Origin: Mycolicibacterium confluentis
GTDB lineage: Bacteria > Actinomycetota > Actinomycetes > Mycobacteriales > Mycobacteriaceae
Direction: 5' to 3'
NCBI RefSeq assembly: GCF_010729895.1
Contig: NZ_AP022612.1
Location: forward strand, 1,116,001-1,180,000
DNA length: 64,000 nucleotides
The notes under the pieces are model-generated. The model was not told the DNA's origin, made no database searches, and worked only from the letters and a program-made list of their open reading frames with translations. The first letter of the stretch is position 1. Every line of letters begins with the position of its first letter. Positions 24,045-32,894 of this stretch are shown here, piece after piece. Made by a program: the position numbers and the translations under genes.

Positions 24045-24899
24045 TCAGGACTTCGGTTCGGCCGCGTCCAGGAACAGGTCGGGGATCGGGTTGTCGCCGC
24101 CACCGTAACGGGACAGATCCGTCACGCCCGCGTCGCGCAGGACGTCGGAGTCGATGAAGCACTGTCCGGTGACCTCGTCGGACGGGCGCGCCACGATGGC
24201 CGCCGCGGCATCGCCCATGATCTCGGGGCTGCGTGACGACTCCGCCAGTTCGCTGCCCGCGGCCAGCGAGGTGACGGCCGCGGTGGCGATGTAGGTCTCG
24301 GGCCACAGGCAGTTGGAGGCGATCTTCGCCTCGCGGTACTCCTCGGCCCAGCCCAGCGCCAACAGGGTCATGCCGTACTTGGACAACGTGTAGGAGGGGT
24401 GCACGCCCAGCCAGTATGGGCTCATGTTCATCGGCGGGGCGATCGTCAAGACGTGCGCATTGGGCGACTTGCGCAGGTGTGGCAGGCAGGCCTTGGTGAG
24501 CAGGAAGGTGCCCCGGACGTTGATGTCCATCATCAGGTCGAACTTCTTGGCCGAGAGTTCGTCGGTGGGGTCGGTGGAGATCGCACTGGCGTTGTTGACG
24601 CAGATGTCGACACCGCCGAACTGGTCGACAGCGGTCTCCACGAGGCGCGCGACGTCGTCCTCTTTGCGGACATCGCCGATCACCGGGACCGCGTTGCCGC
24701 CCGCGGCCTCGATGTCGGCGGCCGCGGTGTAGATGGTGCCCGGCAGCTTCGGATGGGGCTCGGCCGTCTTAGCCAGCAGCACGATGTTGGCGCCCTGTCG
24801 GGCTGCCGACACTGCGATGGCCAATCCGATCCCGCGGCTGGCGCCGGATACGACGAGGGTGCGGCCCTGAAGAGCCGTGGCGGCGGTGCTGTTAGTCAT
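24045..24899 (-). CDS. SDR family oxidoreductase (HSDL2-like)
   Basis: A 284-residue short-chain dehydrogenase from ATG 24899. It shows TLVVSGASRGIGLAIA for NAD(P) binding, CVNNASAI, and the HSDL2-type region HVLTIAPPMNMSPYWLGVHP, then YTLSKYGMTLLALG with catalytic Tyr and Lys. The C-terminus ends in a family-typical FIDSDVLRDAGVTDLSRYGGG. Such proteins act on branched or long-chain hydroxyacyl substrates; the exact substrate is unknown. It begins a minus-strand group with the CMD and dehydrogenase genes and is divergent from the mutase operon. Confidence 0.87.
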   Translation of the reverse strand: MTNSTAATALQGRTLVVSGASRGIGLAIAVSAARQGANIVLLAKTAEPHPKLPGTIYTAAADIEAAGGNAVPVIGDVRKEDDVARLVETAVDQFGGVDICVNNASAISTDPTDELSAKKFDLMMDINVRGTFLLTKACLPHLRKSPNAHVLTIAPPMNMSPYWLGVHPSYTLSKYGMTLLALGWAEEYREAKIASNCLWPETYIATAAVTSLAAGSELAESSRSPEIMGDAAAAIVARPSDEVTGQCFIDSDVLRDAGVTDLSRYGGGDNPIPDLFLDAAEPKS

Positions 24900-24920
24900 G
24901 TCTCTCCCTTGGTCATTTCC

Positions 24921-24930
24921 ACCGTACGGT
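24921..24930. promoter_or_regulatory. Perfect palindrome in the SDR/mutase divergent promoter
   Basis: ACCGTACGGT is a perfect 10-base palindrome 21 bases from the SDR start and 61 bases from the mutase start. A T7 run and AAGTACGTTATCCGGT follow. It fits neither of the two recurrent operator classes and could be a separate operator. Confidence 0.4.
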
Positions 24931-24991
24931 ATTGGCATTCTCTTTTTTTGCAAGTACGTTATCCGGTAGCTGTTTCACGACTTGGAGACCG

Positions 24992-26569
24992 ATGGATTAC
25001 ACAACTTCGACCTCGTCCGGGATCCCGCTGGACCCGGTCTATGGGCCGACAGACCCGCCGGCAACGCCGCCTGCCCCCGGGGAGTTTCCGTTCACCCGGG
25101 GCAACTTCGCCTCCGGCTACCGGGGTCGCCTCTGGACGTTCCGGCAGTACTCCGGCTTCGGCACGGCCGAGGAGTCCAATCAGCGCTATCGCTACCTGCT
25201 GGAACAGGGCGGCACCGGACTGTCGGTCGCGCTGGACCTGCCCACGCAGTGCGGCTATGACTCCGACGACGCCGAGTACGGCGAAGAGGTCGGGCGGGTC
25301 GGCGTTGCTGTCGACACCCTGGCCGACGCCGAGATCCTGTTCGACGGCATCCCCCTCGACAAGATCAGCACCAGCTTTACGATCAACGGCACCGCGGCCA
25401 TCCTGTTGGCGTTCTACGTCGCGGCCGCCGAGAAGGCCGGGGTTCCTCGCGAGAAGCTCACGGGCACGATCCAGAACGACATCCTCAAGGAGTACGCGTC
25501 CCGCGGCACCTGGATCTGGCCGCCCGAGCCGTCGCTGCGTCTGATCGCGGACACCATTGAGTTCTGCGCGGCCGAGGTGCCCAGGTTCAACGCGATCTCG
25601 GTGGCGGGTGCGCACTTCCGCGACGCCGGCGCCAATGCGGTGCAGGAGATGGCGTTCACGCTGGCCGACGGCGTCACCTACTGCGACACCGTGGTCGAGC
25701 GCGGTCGCATGACGATCGACCAGTTCGCGCCGCAGATCTCGTTCTTCTTCTACACGCACGGCGACTTCTTCGAGGAGATCGCCAAGTACCGTGCAGGCCG
25801 GCGCCGGTGGGCCACGATCGTGCGCGAGCGCTGGGGTGCCAAGACCGACAAGGCCTCGATGTTCCGGTTCGGTTGTGTCTCCGGTGGTGCGTCGCTGTAC
25901 GCGCCCCAGGCGCAGAACAACCTGGTGCGCGTCGCCTACGAGTCACTGGCCTCGGTGCTGGGCGGCGTGCAGTCGATGTTCACCGCGGCCTGGGACGAAC
26001 CGTTCGCGCTGCCCAGTGAGGAGTCCGCGACGCTCGCGCTGCGGACCCAGCAGATCCTGGCCTACGAGACCGGCGTGACGCGCGTGGCAGATCCGTTGGG
26101 TGGTTCGTACTTCGTGGAGGCGCTCACCGACGCCACCGAGGAGAAGATCATCGAGATCATGGCCGACCTGGAGAACCACGGCGGCATGGTCCGGTCGATC
26201 GAGGACGGTTACCTGCAGGGTCTGATCGCCGACGAGGCGTACAAGATCCACCAGGAGGTCGAATCGGGCACGCGACCGGTGGTCGGTGTCAACAAGTTCG
26301 TCTCCGATGAGCCGCCACCGGACATCGACACCTACGAACTCGATGCCGAGGGCCGCGAACTGCAGCTCAAGCGGTTGGCCCGGGTCAAGGCCGAGCGCGA
26401 CTCCGGCGAGGTGGCCGCCAAGCTCGCCGCATTGTCCCGCGTCGCCGAGGGCACTGACAATCTGATGCATGCTCTGATCGACTGCGCCAACGCCTACTGC
26501 ACTGTGGGCGAGATGGTTTCGGCACTCAAGGCGGTCTGGGGCGAATTCCAACAACCGGTGGTGTTCTAG
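24992..26569 (+). CDS. B12-dependent acyl-CoA mutase, large (catalytic) subunit, methylmalonyl-CoA-mutase type
   Basis: A 525-residue TIM-barrel subunit that lacks the cobalamin domain, which is supplied by the next gene. Diagnostic segments are FRQYSGFGTAEESN, LSVALDLPTQCGYDSD, TIQNDILKEYASRGTWIWPP, ISVAGAHFRDAGA and MAFTLADG. The Tyr of FRQY and the Arg of EYASRGT align with Tyr89 and Arg207 of methylmalonyl-CoA mutase, which grip the substrate carboxylate. Isobutyryl- and hydroxyisobutyryl-CoA mutases have Phe/Ile and Gln there. A dicarboxyl-type acyl-CoA substrate is therefore inferred. The start ATG has a GGAG site. Confidence 0.87.
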   Translation: MDYTTSTSSGIPLDPVYGPTDPPATPPAPGEFPFTRGNFASGYRGRLWTFRQYSGFGTAEESNQRYRYLLEQGGTGLSVALDLPTQCGYDSDDAEYGEEVGRVGVAVDTLADAEILFDGIPLDKISTSFTINGTAAILLAFYVAAAEKAGVPREKLTGTIQNDILKEYASRGTWIWPPEPSLRLIADTIEFCAAEVPRFNAISVAGAHFRDAGANAVQEMAFTLADGVTYCDTVVERGRMTIDQFAPQISFFFYTHGDFFEEIAKYRAGRRRWATIVRERWGAKTDKASMFRFGCVSGGASLYAPQAQNNLVRVAYESLASVLGGVQSMFTAAWDEPFALPSEESATLALRTQQILAYETGVTRVADPLGGSYFVEALTDATEEKIIEIMADLENHGGMVRSIEDGYLQGLIADEAYKIHQEVESGTRPVVGVNKFVSDEPPPDIDTYELDAEGRELQLKRLARVKAERDSGEVAAKLAALSRVAEGTDNLMHALIDCANAYCTVGEMVSALKAVWGEFQQPVVF

Positions 26570-27001
26570 ATGACTTCTGCAGAATCTCCCGCCCGCATCC
26601 TGGTGGCCAAGCCGGGTTTGGACGGCCACGACCGCGGGGCCAAGATCGTCGCGCGCACGCTGCGTGACGCGGGGTTCGAGGTGATCTACACCGGGATCCG
26701 ACAGCGCATCGAGGACATCGTGTCCATCGCCCTGCAGGAAGACGTTGCGGTGGTGGGCCTTTCGATCCTTTCGGGGGCGCACTTGGCGCTCACGGCCCGT
26801 ACCGTCGAGGCGCTTCGCGCCGCCGACGCCGGTGACATCGCCGTGGTCGTCGGCGGCACCATCCCTCAGGGTGACGTGCAGAAGGTGCTCGACGCCGGTG
26901 CCGCCGCGGTGTTCCCGACCGGGACTCCGCTGGATGTCCTGGTGCGCGACGTTCGGGCCCTGACGGGTCAGACCGTGGCCGCAGAAGGAGAAGCAAGCTG
27001 A
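26570..27001 (+). CDS. Cobalamin-binding small subunit of the acyl-CoA mutase
   Basis: A 143-residue B12-binding domain with the base-off histidine motif DGHDRG (Asp18, His20, Gly23), followed by LSILSGAHLALT and VVVGGTIPQGD, the usual nucleotide-tail pocket. It starts immediately after the large-subunit stop with no gap, so the subunits are made together. The split arrangement is like HcmAB or IcmAB, while the large subunit residues are methylmalonyl-type. The MeaB-type chaperone is not adjacent but at 34563. Confidence 0.92.
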   Translation: MTSAESPARILVAKPGLDGHDRGAKIVARTLRDAGFEVIYTGIRQRIEDIVSIALQEDVAVVGLSILSGAHLALTARTVEALRAADAGDIAVVVGGTIPQGDVQKVLDAGAAAVFPTGTPLDVLVRDVRALTGQTVAAEGEAS

Positions 27002-27957
27002 TGCGACTCGGCGTGATGATCGGTGCCGAACGGGGCGACATGACCCGCAAGGTCACCAAGTTCCTGTCCGACATCGAGTGGGCCGAGGCTGCGGGCCTGG
27101 ACACGGCGTGGATGCCACAGGTGCCCGACGACTTCGACTGCCTGACCATGGTGTCGCTGATGGGTGGGCGCACCACTCGCATCGAACTGGGCACCGCGGT
27201 CGTGCCGTTGCAGGCGCAGCACCCGATCGCGCTTGCCCGCCAGGCGCTTTCGGTGCACGCGGGCACCGGTGGCCGCCTCGCGCTCGGTGTCGGGCCGTCG
27301 CACCACTGGATCATTCGGGACATGCTCGGGCTGCCGTATGAGAAGCCTGCGGCCTACACCCGCGACTATCTGGAGGTGCTCAACGCGGCGCTGAGCGGGC
27401 CCGGACCGGTCGACGTCGAGAACGACACGTTCACGGTGCACAACCCCACCGCCCTGGGCGCCGAGCCGCGCCTGCCGGTGCTCATCGCCGCGCTGGGGCC
27501 CGTGATGCTGCAGATCGCCGGTGAACTCGCCGACGGCACCGTGCTCTGGATGGCCGACGAACGTGCGATCGGCGACCACATCGCCCCGCGCATCAACAAG
27601 GCCGCCGAGAACGCCGGACGTCCCGCACCTCGCGTCGTCGCCGGTATCCCGGTCTGCCTGTGCGCGAATTCCGAGATCGACGCCGCCAAGGAGCGGGCCA
27701 ACCGCATCCTCGCCGAGGCCGAGACGTCGCCGAACTACCAGAAACTTCTGGACCGTGGCGACGCTCGCAATGTCGGCGACCTCTGCGCGGCCGGCGATGA
27801 AGAGGCAATCCTGGCGCGGTTCAAGCAGTTCGCCGACGCCGGCGTGACCGACCTTTCGGTGCGACTGCTTCCGATCGGGGACACCCGCGACGAACTTGTG
27901 GCGTCGAAGTACCGCACGCGCGAGGTGATCGCCGAGCTCGCCAAAGCGATCAGATGA
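27001..27957 (+). CDS. Luciferase-like (LLM) F420-dependent-type oxidoreductase
   Basis: A 318-residue TIM-barrel flavin/F420 oxidoreductase: MIGAERGDMTRKVTKFLSDI, then ELGTAVVPLQAQHP, GGRLALGVGPSHHWI and the C-terminal GVTDLSVRLLPIGD. F420 use is the commonest choice for this family in mycobacteria, but FMN cannot be excluded. Its ATG overlaps the small-subunit stop (TGATG), and it overlaps the CoA-transferase start, so it is part of a tight mutase operon. A paralogue of equal length lies at 45486. Confidence 0.85.
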   Translation: MRLGVMIGAERGDMTRKVTKFLSDIEWAEAAGLDTAWMPQVPDDFDCLTMVSLMGGRTTRIELGTAVVPLQAQHPIALARQALSVHAGTGGRLALGVGPSHHWIIRDMLGLPYEKPAAYTRDYLEVLNAALSGPGPVDVENDTFTVHNPTALGAEPRLPVLIAALGPVMLQIAGELADGTVLWMADERAIGDHIAPRINKAAENAGRPAPRVVAGIPVCLCANSEIDAAKERANRILAEAETSPNYQKLLDRGDARNVGDLCAAGDEEAILARFKQFADAGVTDLSVRLLPIGDTRDELVASKYRTREVIAELAKAIR

Positions 27958-28991
27958 GCGCAGGGCCCCTCGCCGGCTTCCGCGTGCTCGAGGTCGGCAC
28001 GATGCTCGCCGGTCCCTACGCGACCATGATGCTGGCTGATCTCGGCGCCGAGGTGATCAAGATCGAACCGCCGACCGGCGACATCTCGCGTCAGGTCAGC
28101 GATGACTACTTCGCGAGCCTCAACCGCGGCAAGCGCAGCATCTGTCTGGAGTTGGGCACCGACGAAGGCCAGCGCAGACTCGCCGAACTCGTCGCGGAAT
28201 CCCATGCGTTACTGGTCAATCTGAAGCCGTCCGCGATCCACAAGCTGGGGCTGACGTATGAGGCGCTGCAGAAGTTCAACCCGAAGATCGTCTGCGTCGC
28301 GCTGACCGGATTCGGCCTGAACGGCGGCGACGACCCTGCCTTCGACTATGTCGTACAGGCCGCGACGGGCATTGCCGCGCTCACCGGGGATCCGGACGGA
28401 CCGCCGACCCTGCCGGGGTATTCGTCGGCGGACAACTCCACGGGCCTGACCGCGGCGCTGGGTCTGCTGGCGCAGATCGTGTCCGGGCGCGGCGGTCAGA
28501 TCGACGTCTCGTTGCGGGATGTGCTGTTGTCGCAGTTGAACTATCACGCCGCGGCCTACCTGAACCGGGGTGTGCACCCGCAGCGTCGTCCCAACGGGGC
28601 GCACTCGTTCTACGTGCCGGCTCAGCTGTTTCCCACCGCGGACGGACATCTGGCGCTGTTCATCACGCACGACGGGTTCTGGCGCCGCTTCAGTGCGGAA
28701 GCAGGATTGACGGGCTTCGACACCATGGCTGAGCGCTCCGAACGTCGTGACGAGGTCCTTGCCGTCGTCACGGCCGCACTCGCAGGTGACACCGCGAAGA
28801 ACTGGGAGGCCCGGCTCAAACCACTGGGGATCCCGGCCGCCGCCGTGCGCACGCTTCCCGAGGCGCTCGACGCCCTGCCGGAGATGGTCGTGACGGCCGG
28901 GAACTACCGTCTGGTGGCCAGTTCGGTTCGCGTGGAGGGTTACCAGCCCGACTATCGCCCGCCGCCGGTGCTGGGGGAGTACGGGGCCTGA
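27954..28991 (+). CDS. Class III (CaiB/BaiF) CoA-transferase
   Basis: A 345-residue acyl-CoA:carboxylate CoA-transferase. The N-terminus is typical (LAGFRVLEVGTMLAGPYATM, LADLGAEVIKIEPP, LNRGKRSICLEL). The catalytic Asp that forms the aspartyl-CoA thioester lies in PGYSSADNSTGLTAALG. The C-terminal CoA contacts are in the LKPLGIPAAAVRTLPEAL segment. It is somewhat shorter than the 400-residue norm, like racemase-type members, so alpha-methylacyl-CoA racemase activity is an alternative. It is the last gene of the mutase operon (ATGA overlap with the LLM gene). Confidence 0.86.
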   Translation: MSAGPLAGFRVLEVGTMLAGPYATMMLADLGAEVIKIEPPTGDISRQVSDDYFASLNRGKRSICLELGTDEGQRRLAELVAESHALLVNLKPSAIHKLGLTYEALQKFNPKIVCVALTGFGLNGGDDPAFDYVVQAATGIAALTGDPDGPPTLPGYSSADNSTGLTAALGLLAQIVSGRGGQIDVSLRDVLLSQLNYHAAAYLNRGVHPQRRPNGAHSFYVPAQLFPTADGHLALFITHDGFWRRFSAEAGLTGFDTMAERSERRDEVLAVVTAALAGDTAKNWEARLKPLGIPAAAVRTLPEALDALPEMVVTAGNYRLVASSVRVEGYQPDYRPPPVLGEYGA

Positions 28992-29032
28992 ACGCTCGTA
29001 CGCCCACACCGACCGCCCAAGAGGGGCAGCGG

Positions 29033-29362
29033 TCAGCAGTCGTAGTCGACGACCACCGGGCCGTCGGGTGTGGCCTGACAGGTCAGCACATAACCCTCTT
29101 CGACCTCGTCGTCGTCGAGGGCGTCGTTGACCCGCATCGACGCCGTGCCCTCGGTGAGTTTGGCCATGCAGGTGCCGCAGTTGCCGGCCTCGCAGGAGAA
29201 CGGCGGGGTCAGGCCGGCGCGGCGGGCCGTCTCCAGGATGGTCTCGTCCGGTCGCGCTGACGTGGTGGCGGTCTTGCCGTCGAGCAGGATCGTCACGGTC
29301 GCCGGGGCGTCGCTGCTCTGTGACGGAGCCACTTCGGTGTCGCTGGACATCGTTACTGCCAT
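29033..29362 (-). CDS. 2Fe-2S plant-type ferredoxin
   Basis: A 109-residue ferredoxin with the complete cluster motif CEAGNCGTC, then a fourth cysteine in YVLTCQA, in a beta-grasp domain (TVTILLDGKTATTSARPDET, then ILETARRAGLTPPFSC). It ends in DGPVVVDYDC. Such ferredoxins feed electrons to Rieske oxygenases or P450s. Its promoter shares the GAGAA-N5-TTCTC palindrome with the Rieske oxygenase operon at 59.7 kb, suggesting partnership. A GAGG site favours ATG 29362; GTG 29365 is also possible. Confidence 0.9.
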   Translation of the reverse strand: MAVTMSSDTEVAPSQSSDAPATVTILLDGKTATTSARPDETILETARRAGLTPPFSCEAGNCGTCMAKLTEGTASMRVNDALDDDEVEEGYVLTCQATPDGPVVVDYDC

Positions 29363-29409
29363 CACCCCATCCTCTGGATCGCGGAAATTGGTATGTGTAT
29401 TCTACCTCA

Positions 29410-29428
29410 ATGAGAATAATGTTCTCAT
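29410..29428. promoter_or_regulatory. GAGAA-N5-TTCTC operator, site 2 (ferredoxin / acyl-CoA ligase)
   Basis: ATGAGAATAATGTTCTCAT: 7-base perfect arms around five bases, in the divergent promoter 48 bases from the ferredoxin start and 104 bases from the ligase start. Confidence 0.8.
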
Positions 29429-29531
29429 ACTGAGATAGGATCTTCTCCAGTCTGCCACGCGCCCGCGTGGCTCCGCAGTCCGCCCACCGGGGTCGATGCG
29501 ATGCCCCGACAGCCCTCGCCGAGGAGGACCG

Positions 29532-30938
29532 ATGCCTGACCCGGTCGTTCTCGCGTTTGAGGGGCGCGACTACCGCCGGTCGGAGCTCGACGCCGAGATC
29601 GCGTCGTTCGCCGCGGTGCTCGCGCAGCGCGGAGTGCGGCCCGGCCAGCGCGTCGCTCTCATGTCCTCGAACCGCCCGGAGTTCGTCGTGGCCCTGTACG
29701 CGGTCTGGAGACTCGGCGCCTCCGTCGTCCTGATCAGTACGGCGTGGAAGCGTGCCGAAGTCGCGCACGCGCTGGCGTTGACGGAACCGGCGCACGCGAT
29801 CGGGGACCAGGCCACGCTGGCCGAGTTGATGCCGATGGTGAGTCTCGATGAGGAGCGCGCCGCCGCACCGGCGCCAGCCGCGGTCACCCCCGATGCCGAC
29901 GCGGAATCCGTCCTGGTCTTCAGTTCGGGTACCACCGGTCTGCCCAAGGCCGTGCGGCACACGTACGGATCCTTCGCGGCCGCGATCTCGGCCTGGCGCA
30001 CTGCATTGCAGTTGACCGCGTCCGACCGCATGCAGATCGTCACGCCGCCCTCGCACATTCTGGGTCTGTTGAACATCGCCACGGTGCTCGAATCCGGTGG
30101 CTGGCTGCGCCTGCACCGCCGCTTCGACATCGACACCATGCTGCGGCACATCGAGACCGACCGCATCACCGTCGAGATGGCCGTCGCCCCCATCGCGCTG
30201 GCCATCGCCTCGCACCCGGCCCTGGAGGCCTTCGACCTGTCGTCGCTGCGCTACATCATGTGGTGCGCCACTCCGGTGACGGTCAGCGTGGCCGAGACCG
30301 TCACCCGGCGAACGGGCGTGGGGTGGACGACGGCGTACGGCGCCAGCGAACTGCCCGTCCTGACCTGCAACGAACTCTCCGGTGGGCCCCTCGACACCGT
30401 CGGGCGCGCGGCGGACGGGGTCCGGTTGCGCGTGGTGTCGCTCGAGGCCGGAGAGCCGCTGCCGACGGGGGAGCCCGGAGAGATTCAGGCCCAATCGAAT
30501 TCGATGATGGCCGGATACCTGCCGGCCGAGGACACTGCCACCGTCGTCGTGGACGGCTGGTACCGCACCGGCGACGTCGGCTTTCTCGACGACGACGGCC
30601 ACCTGCGGATCACCGACCGCGCCAAGGAGATGATCAAGGTCCGCGGCTTCCAGGTTGCGCCCGCCGAAGTCGAAGCCGTCCTGCACGGCCACCCCGACGT
30701 TTCGGACTGTGCAGTGTTCGGCGTGCCGCATGAGGCCGACGGTGAAGCCGTCGTTGCGGCGGTCGCGGTGCATCGTGAGGTCCCCGCGGCTGAACTCGTT
30801 GCGCTGGTGGGTGAGTCGCTGGCGTCCTACAAGCGTCCCGCCGAAATAGTTTTCGTCCCCGAGATCCCGCGCCTGCCCTCCGGCAAGGTGCTGCGTCGCG
30901 TGCTGAAGGAGCGCCATGGATGTACGTCTGACCACTGA
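29532..30938 (+). CDS. AMP-dependent acyl-CoA synthetase (FadD-type ligase)
   Basis: A 468-residue ANL-superfamily ligase that activates a carboxylic acid to its CoA thioester via acyl-AMP. Signatures are VLVFSSGTTGLPKAVRHT (P-loop), TAYGASELP, GWYRTGDVGFLDDDGHL and the hinge ITDRAKEMIKVRGFQVAP. The catalytic Lys lies in LPSGKVLRRVL. It is shorter than typical FadD proteins, at the N-terminal side. ATG 29532 follows GAGGAGG. Its last 23 bases overlap the next gene. It is the probable entry step of the acyl-CoA branch. Confidence 0.9.
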   Translation: MPDPVVLAFEGRDYRRSELDAEIASFAAVLAQRGVRPGQRVALMSSNRPEFVVALYAVWRLGASVVLISTAWKRAEVAHALALTEPAHAIGDQATLAELMPMVSLDEERAAAPAPAAVTPDADAESVLVFSSGTTGLPKAVRHTYGSFAAAISAWRTALQLTASDRMQIVTPPSHILGLLNIATVLESGGWLRLHRRFDIDTMLRHIETDRITVEMAVAPIALAIASHPALEAFDLSSLRYIMWCATPVTVSVAETVTRRTGVGWTTAYGASELPVLTCNELSGGPLDTVGRAADGVRLRVVSLEAGEPLPTGEPGEIQAQSNSMMAGYLPAEDTATVVVDGWYRTGDVGFLDDDGHLRITDRAKEMIKVRGFQVAPAEVEAVLHGHPDVSDCAVFGVPHEADGEAVVAAVAVHREVPAAELVALVGESLASYKRPAEIVFVPEIPRLPSGKVLRRVLKERHGCTSDH

Positions 30939-31821
30939 ACAACAACAGCTGCGTGATGCGGCCGCGAAACTGGCCGATGACCTCGGTCCCGGATCGGTCG
31001 CCGAACTCGACGACGAGAGTCGAATCGCCCGGCTGGACAAGCAGATCGCCGTCACGGGATGGCGGTCGCTGCGCTCCGACGAGGCCTCCGGCGTGGAAGT
31101 CGCGTTGGTGGCCGAGGAGTTCGGCCGCGGACTCGTTGATGCACCGTTCCTCGGCCCGGTACTCGCCGACGATGCGGCGCGTCAACTCGACGGCGTCGAC
31201 GCCGTCGAGTTGACGGTCGCGGTCGGCGACCAGGCCGTCGACGCACGCGGCGCTGCCCGGGCCTTACTGCTCGACGGCACCGCGGTGGCGGTGGCGCCGG
31301 TGGGGGAGTCGGCCCCGTCGGCCGACCTGACCCGGGCCAGGGGCGTACTCGGTGCGGCCGAACCGGTGGGCACGATCTCCGAGGAGGCTGCCGTCCGGTG
31401 GCAGGCGCTGGCCTTGGTGGTCACCGCCGCGGATCTGGTCGGGGTCTCGCGCGGCACGCTGAATCTGGCCGTCGAGTACGCGAAAATCCGCGAACAGTAC
31501 GGCAATACGATCGGCTCGTATCAGGCCGTGGCCCATCTGCTGGCCGAGAGTCTGACTCTGGTCGAGGGGTCGGTGAGCATCCTGCGCCACGCGGCGTGGG
31601 CGGTCGACGAACTGCCCGCCGCGGAGGCCCTGCGTGCCGCCAAGGTGGCCAAGCTGTACTGCGCCCGCACGGCTCGCACGGTGTGCGAGACGTCCATCCA
31701 GGTGCACGGCGGCATCGGCAACACCTGGGAATGCCTTGCCCATGTCTATCTGCGTCGAGCGTTGACCTCGACAGAACTGTGGCCCGTCAAGTGGGAGGAG
31801 ATCGACCTTGGACTTTCGTGA
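30916..31821 (+). CDS. Short acyl-CoA dehydrogenase subunit (pair 1, FadE-type)
   Basis: A 301-residue acyl-CoA dehydrogenase-fold protein, lacking much of the middle beta domain. It retains the C-terminal helical region (LNLAVEYAKIREQYGNTIGS, then YQAVAHLLAESLTLVEG) and the IQVHGGIGNTWECLAHVYLR FAD/tetramer segment. It is followed by a long partner, the arrangement of mycobacterial alpha2-beta2 dehydrogenases such as ChsE1-ChsE2, in which the two subunits share active sites. It overlaps both neighbours (23 bases upstream, 14 bases downstream). Substrate is unknown. Confidence 0.85.
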   Translation: MDVRLTTEQQQLRDAAAKLADDLGPGSVAELDDESRIARLDKQIAVTGWRSLRSDEASGVEVALVAEEFGRGLVDAPFLGPVLADDAARQLDGVDAVELTVAVGDQAVDARGAARALLLDGTAVAVAPVGESAPSADLTRARGVLGAAEPVGTISEEAAVRWQALALVVTAADLVGVSRGTLNLAVEYAKIREQYGNTIGSYQAVAHLLAESLTLVEGSVSILRHAAWAVDELPAAEALRAAKVAKLYCARTARTVCETSIQVHGGIGNTWECLAHVYLRRALTSTELWPVKWEEIDLGLS

Positions 31822-32893
31822 TTCCGCCGACGAGGCGGCATTCCGGCAACGGCTGCGCGAGTGGTTGAGCGTGCATGCCAAGGACTTTCCGACGTCCGGT
31901 GATGAGTACTGGGCGAAGGCGGGCGAGTGGCACCGCGCTCTGTACCAGGCCGGATTCTTCGGTCTGTCCTGGCCCAAGAAGTTCGGCGGACACGAACTTC
32001 CTCCGGTCTACGACGTCATCCTCGACGAGGAACTGGCGCGTGCCGGAGCGCCGGCCCGGCCCAGCCTCGGTTATCTGGTGGTGGGCCTCGGGCACCACGG
32101 GAGTGAGGAACTGCAGCAGCGTTTCCTGCCGGGAATGATCGACGGCAGTGAACGGTGGTGCCAGGGCTTCTCCGAGCCCGGTGCGGGCTCGGACCTCGCA
32201 TCGCTGACCACCACGGCCACCCTCGAGGGCGACCACTGGGTGATCAACGGTCACAAGATCTGGACCAGTTACTCCGACGAGGCCGACTGGTGCCTCGTGC
32301 TGGCCCGCACCGATCCCGACGCCAAGCGACACCGCGGCATCTCGGCCTTCATCTGCTCCATGCACCAGGAGGGCATCGAACAGCGTCCGCTGCAGATGAT
32401 CAGCGGTGTGACAAAGGAATTCGGGCAGGTGACATTCGACGGCGCCAAGGTCCCGGTGGAGAACATGGTCGGCGCGCCCGGTGAGGGTTGGCCGTTGGCG
32501 ATGACGGTGGTCAGCCATGAGCGGGAGCCCTCGACGCTGGGCTTCGCGGCTCGCTACGACAAGATCGTGCGGTCGCTGGCAAAGCGGGCCGAGACGCCGT
32601 CCGAGGAACTGGTCTGGGCGGCCGTCGAGGTCGAGATGCTGACCCATCACGTGCGTCGCAGGCTCTCTGAACAACTCGACGGGCTCTCGCACGGCCCCAA
32701 CGGGTCGATCGACAAGCTGCTGATGACGTGGGTCGAGCAGTCGGTCGGGCACGCGGCCCTCGACATCGCCGGCACCGGGGATGACGAGATGCTCGGTGCC
32801 TACATGTACAGCCGGGCGCAGAGCGTCATGGGTGGCACGTCGCAGATTCAGAAGAACATCATCGCTTCGCGCATTCTCGGATTGGGAGTTTGA
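31808..32893 (+). CDS. Long acyl-CoA dehydrogenase subunit (pair 1)
   Basis: A 361-residue acyl-CoA dehydrogenase partner with N-terminal AGFFGLSWPKKFGGHELPP, CQGFSEPGAGSDLASLTTTA (FAD and substrate contact), NGHKIWTSY, and a C-terminal MGGTSQIQKNIIASRILGLG. It starts at TTG 31808 inside the end of the short subunit gene, so equimolar synthesis is likely. Three similar short/long pairs occur in the window, implying several distinct dehydrogenation steps or alternative substrates. Confidence 0.88.
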   Translation: MDFRDSADEAAFRQRLREWLSVHAKDFPTSGDEYWAKAGEWHRALYQAGFFGLSWPKKFGGHELPPVYDVILDEELARAGAPARPSLGYLVVGLGHHGSEELQQRFLPGMIDGSERWCQGFSEPGAGSDLASLTTTATLEGDHWVINGHKIWTSYSDEADWCLVLARTDPDAKRHRGISAFICSMHQEGIEQRPLQMISGVTKEFGQVTFDGAKVPVENMVGAPGEGWPLAMTVVSHEREPSTLGFAARYDKIVRSLAKRAETPSEELVWAAVEVEMLTHHVRRRLSEQLDGLSHGPNGSIDKLLMTWVEQSVGHAALDIAGTGDDEMLGAYMYSRAQSVMGGTSQIQKNIIASRILGLGV

Positions 32894-32894
32894 C

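Noticed and set aside
29000..29032. Terminator between the CoA-transferase and ferredoxin genes
   Set aside because: GACCGC/GCGGTC arms are only six bases with irregular inner pairing; too weak to call.
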